DNA from: Phycisphaerales bacterium
Lineage (GTDB): Bacteria > Planctomycetota > Phycisphaerae > Phycisphaerales > UBA1924
Direction of reading: 5' to 3'
NCBI GenBank assembly: GCA_020846975.1
Contig: JADLCX010000038.1
Location: 1-64,000 of the forward strand
DNA: 64,000 bases
The notes under the pieces are model-generated. The model saw nothing but the letters and a program-made list of their open reading frames with translations. It ran no database searches and was not told the origin of the DNA. The translations under genes were made by a program, and so were the position numbers. Below, piece by piece: positions 62,974 to 64,000 of this stretch. Positions within the stretch are counted from its first letter, which is position 1. Each line of letters opens with the position of its first letter.

Positions 62974-64000
62974 CTACGGGTTGCTGCCTGGGACCGGCTC
63001 ATGGCCGGGCTCGGGGACGGGCTCGGCGATGGGGCGACCGAGGAGGAGCACGGAACCTCCGCCGCCGCCGGTCTGGTTGTAGATGTACTGGGCGTCGAGA
63101 ACCTTCTCGATGCGGAGGGCGGCCTCGGCGAGGTGGGCGAAGGTGTAGTCGTCGAGCCCGCTGTTCTTGCCGTCCTTGGGAACGATCTGGCGGATCTTGC
63201 CGTCGATCTCCCGGAGTTTGGCGACGGCGAGGTTGCTGACGGCCTTCCCGGCGGCGGAGTTGACGCGGTCGGGGGTGGTGAGGTCGATGAGGCGGGCGAG
63301 GTGCTCGCGCTGCAGGTTGCGGCGGAGGCTCGAGATGAGGGGGTTGCGGTTGGTGGGCGAGCCGGAGCGGCCCTTGTCGAGTTCGCTCCAGATGGCGCCG
63401 GCGACGGTGTTCATGAGTTCGGGCAGCGTGAGCGTGTCCTGATCGGCCGGGACGCGCAGCTCGTTGTCGTAGACGCGCTGCAGGACGGTGGGGTTGATCA
63501 GCAGGGTGATCGCGGTGGCCTGCACGCCGAGGATGCTGTCGTGGATCGGGAAGGCAGAGTCTTCCATGGTCTCGCGCATGCCGCCCTGGTCGGACCATTT
63601 GTCCACGGTCATGCGGCTGAGCATGTCGGGCGTGAGGCCGAAGGCCTCGTCGCGGAATGCGGACTCGATGCAGAAGTTGAGGGCGGCGCGCTGGTCGGCG
63701 GCGGGCACGACGGTGATGGGCGGGCCGGCGTTGGGGTCGCCCTTGCGGGCGCGCTGGACATGGGCCCCGCCGATCCACGGGGCCATGAAACTGAGGCACT
63801 GGAGCTGCTGGTTGAGGGTGACGAGGTAGCCGCGGCGTGCCTTGGCCCAGCTCTCGCCGTCCTTGACCCACTTGTCCAACATGCGGGAGCGGTAGTAGGA
63901 GACCAGGCGCATCTGGTTGTTGGCGTAGTCGAGGGGGTTGGCGGAGAAGTCGTAGCGGCGGGCGAGCGGGTCGGAGCCGCCGGTGTCCTCGTCGGAGAGG
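62974..64000 (-). CDS. Zinc-dependent metalloprotease, C-terminal part (5' truncated)
   Basis: The frame runs off the window at 64000; about 341 residues are visible. The sequence DEDTGGSDPLARRYDFSANPLDYANNQ is close to the conserved segment downstream of the HExxH site in the DUF5117/DUF4953 family of secreted zinc metalloproteases, and the helical C-terminal region (RAALNFCIESAFRDEAFGL, LGVQATAITLLINPTVLQRVYD) fits the same family. The catalytic HExxH lies outside the window, so activity is inferred. The C-terminus ends in a Pro/Glu-rich tail (AEPVPEPGHEPVPG). Confidence 0.75.
   Translation of the reverse strand, partial: LSDEDTGGSDPLARRYDFSANPLDYANNQMRLVSYYRSRMLDKWVKDGESWAKARRGYLVTLNQQLQCLSFMAPWIGGAHVQRARKGDPNAGPPITVVPAADQRAALNFCIESAFRDEAFGLTPDMLSRMTVDKWSDQGGMRETMEDSAFPIHDSILGVQATAITLLINPTVLQRVYDNELRVPADQDTLTLPELMNTVAGAIWSELDKGRSGSPTNRNPLISSLRRNLQREHLARLIDLTTPDRVNSAAGKAVSNLAVAKLREIDGKIRQIVPKDGKNSGLDDYTFAHLAEAALRIEKVLDAQYIYNQTGGGGGSVLLLGRPIAEPVPEPGHEPVPGSNP

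Overview
The window is high-GC, densely coded bacterial chromosome with few repeats. It looks like a planctomycete, most likely of the Phycisphaerae/Phycisphaerales. This rests on gene content: a DUF1592 (CxxCH) plus DUF1552 pair, six copies of a Cys-flanked dockerin-like tag on five secreted proteins, two PEP-CTERM-like 'PAPG...RRRRR' tails, futalosine-pathway MqnA, Omp85 with OmpH, a RAYT transposase flanked by REP hairpins, and paired zinc-ribbon membrane proteins. Species is not determinable from sequence reading alone.

Layout. 1-674: end of a secreted glucose/sorbosone-dehydrogenase-like protein. 812-4674: overlapping DUF1592/DUF1552 genes. 4763-9048: a secreted tagged protein, an NTF2-like lipoprotein and two zinc-ribbon membrane proteins. 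9186-10403: dnaN. 10518-14590: a secreted SUMF1/FGE-like protein overlapping a large tagged protein. 15325-18659: bamA (Omp85) and ompH (Skp-like). 18796-20394: lysS. 20529-21187: RAYT element. 21268-24217: a divergent pair (HTH protein of unknown role; tagged propeller-like protein) sharing interleaved promoters. 24238-26029: moxR followed by a broken gene. 26230-29104: ECF sigma, membrane anti-sigma candidate and PDZ protein. 29283-31702: tatC, tadA, mutM. 32132-35913: dnaA, a metallo-beta-lactamase protein and a VTT membrane protein. 36064-38199: S9 peptidase. 38278-43474: mqnA, sigma-like/HTH protein, GT9 and gatB in a tight operon. 43565-45642: two secreted proteins. 45846-51130: miaA, topA, FtsX-like permease. 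51281-56637: tagged SGNH esterase, alpha/beta hydrolase, UbiA prenyltransferase, ptsI. 57088-61245: rne and dxr. 61408-64000: thioredoxin-fold protein and the C-terminal part of a zinc metalloprotease.

Most genes are housekeeping: replication (dnaA, dnaN), topology (topA), tRNA maturation and charging (miaA, tadA, lysS, gatB), RNA decay (rne), isoprenoid and quinone synthesis (dxr, mqnA, UbiA), and envelope building (bamA, ompH, tatC). The accessory layer is mostly secreted proteins carrying one of two C-terminal tags, consistent with two surface-sorting routes. No phage, CRISPR array, rRNA, tRNA or defence island was recognised. The least ordinary items are the 590-residue sigma-like protein at 40830-42602, the interleaved divergent promoters near 22630, the REP/RAYT element, a G-quadruplex motif upstream of the metallo-beta-lactamase gene, and the shared promoter pattern of topA and the thioredoxin-like gene.
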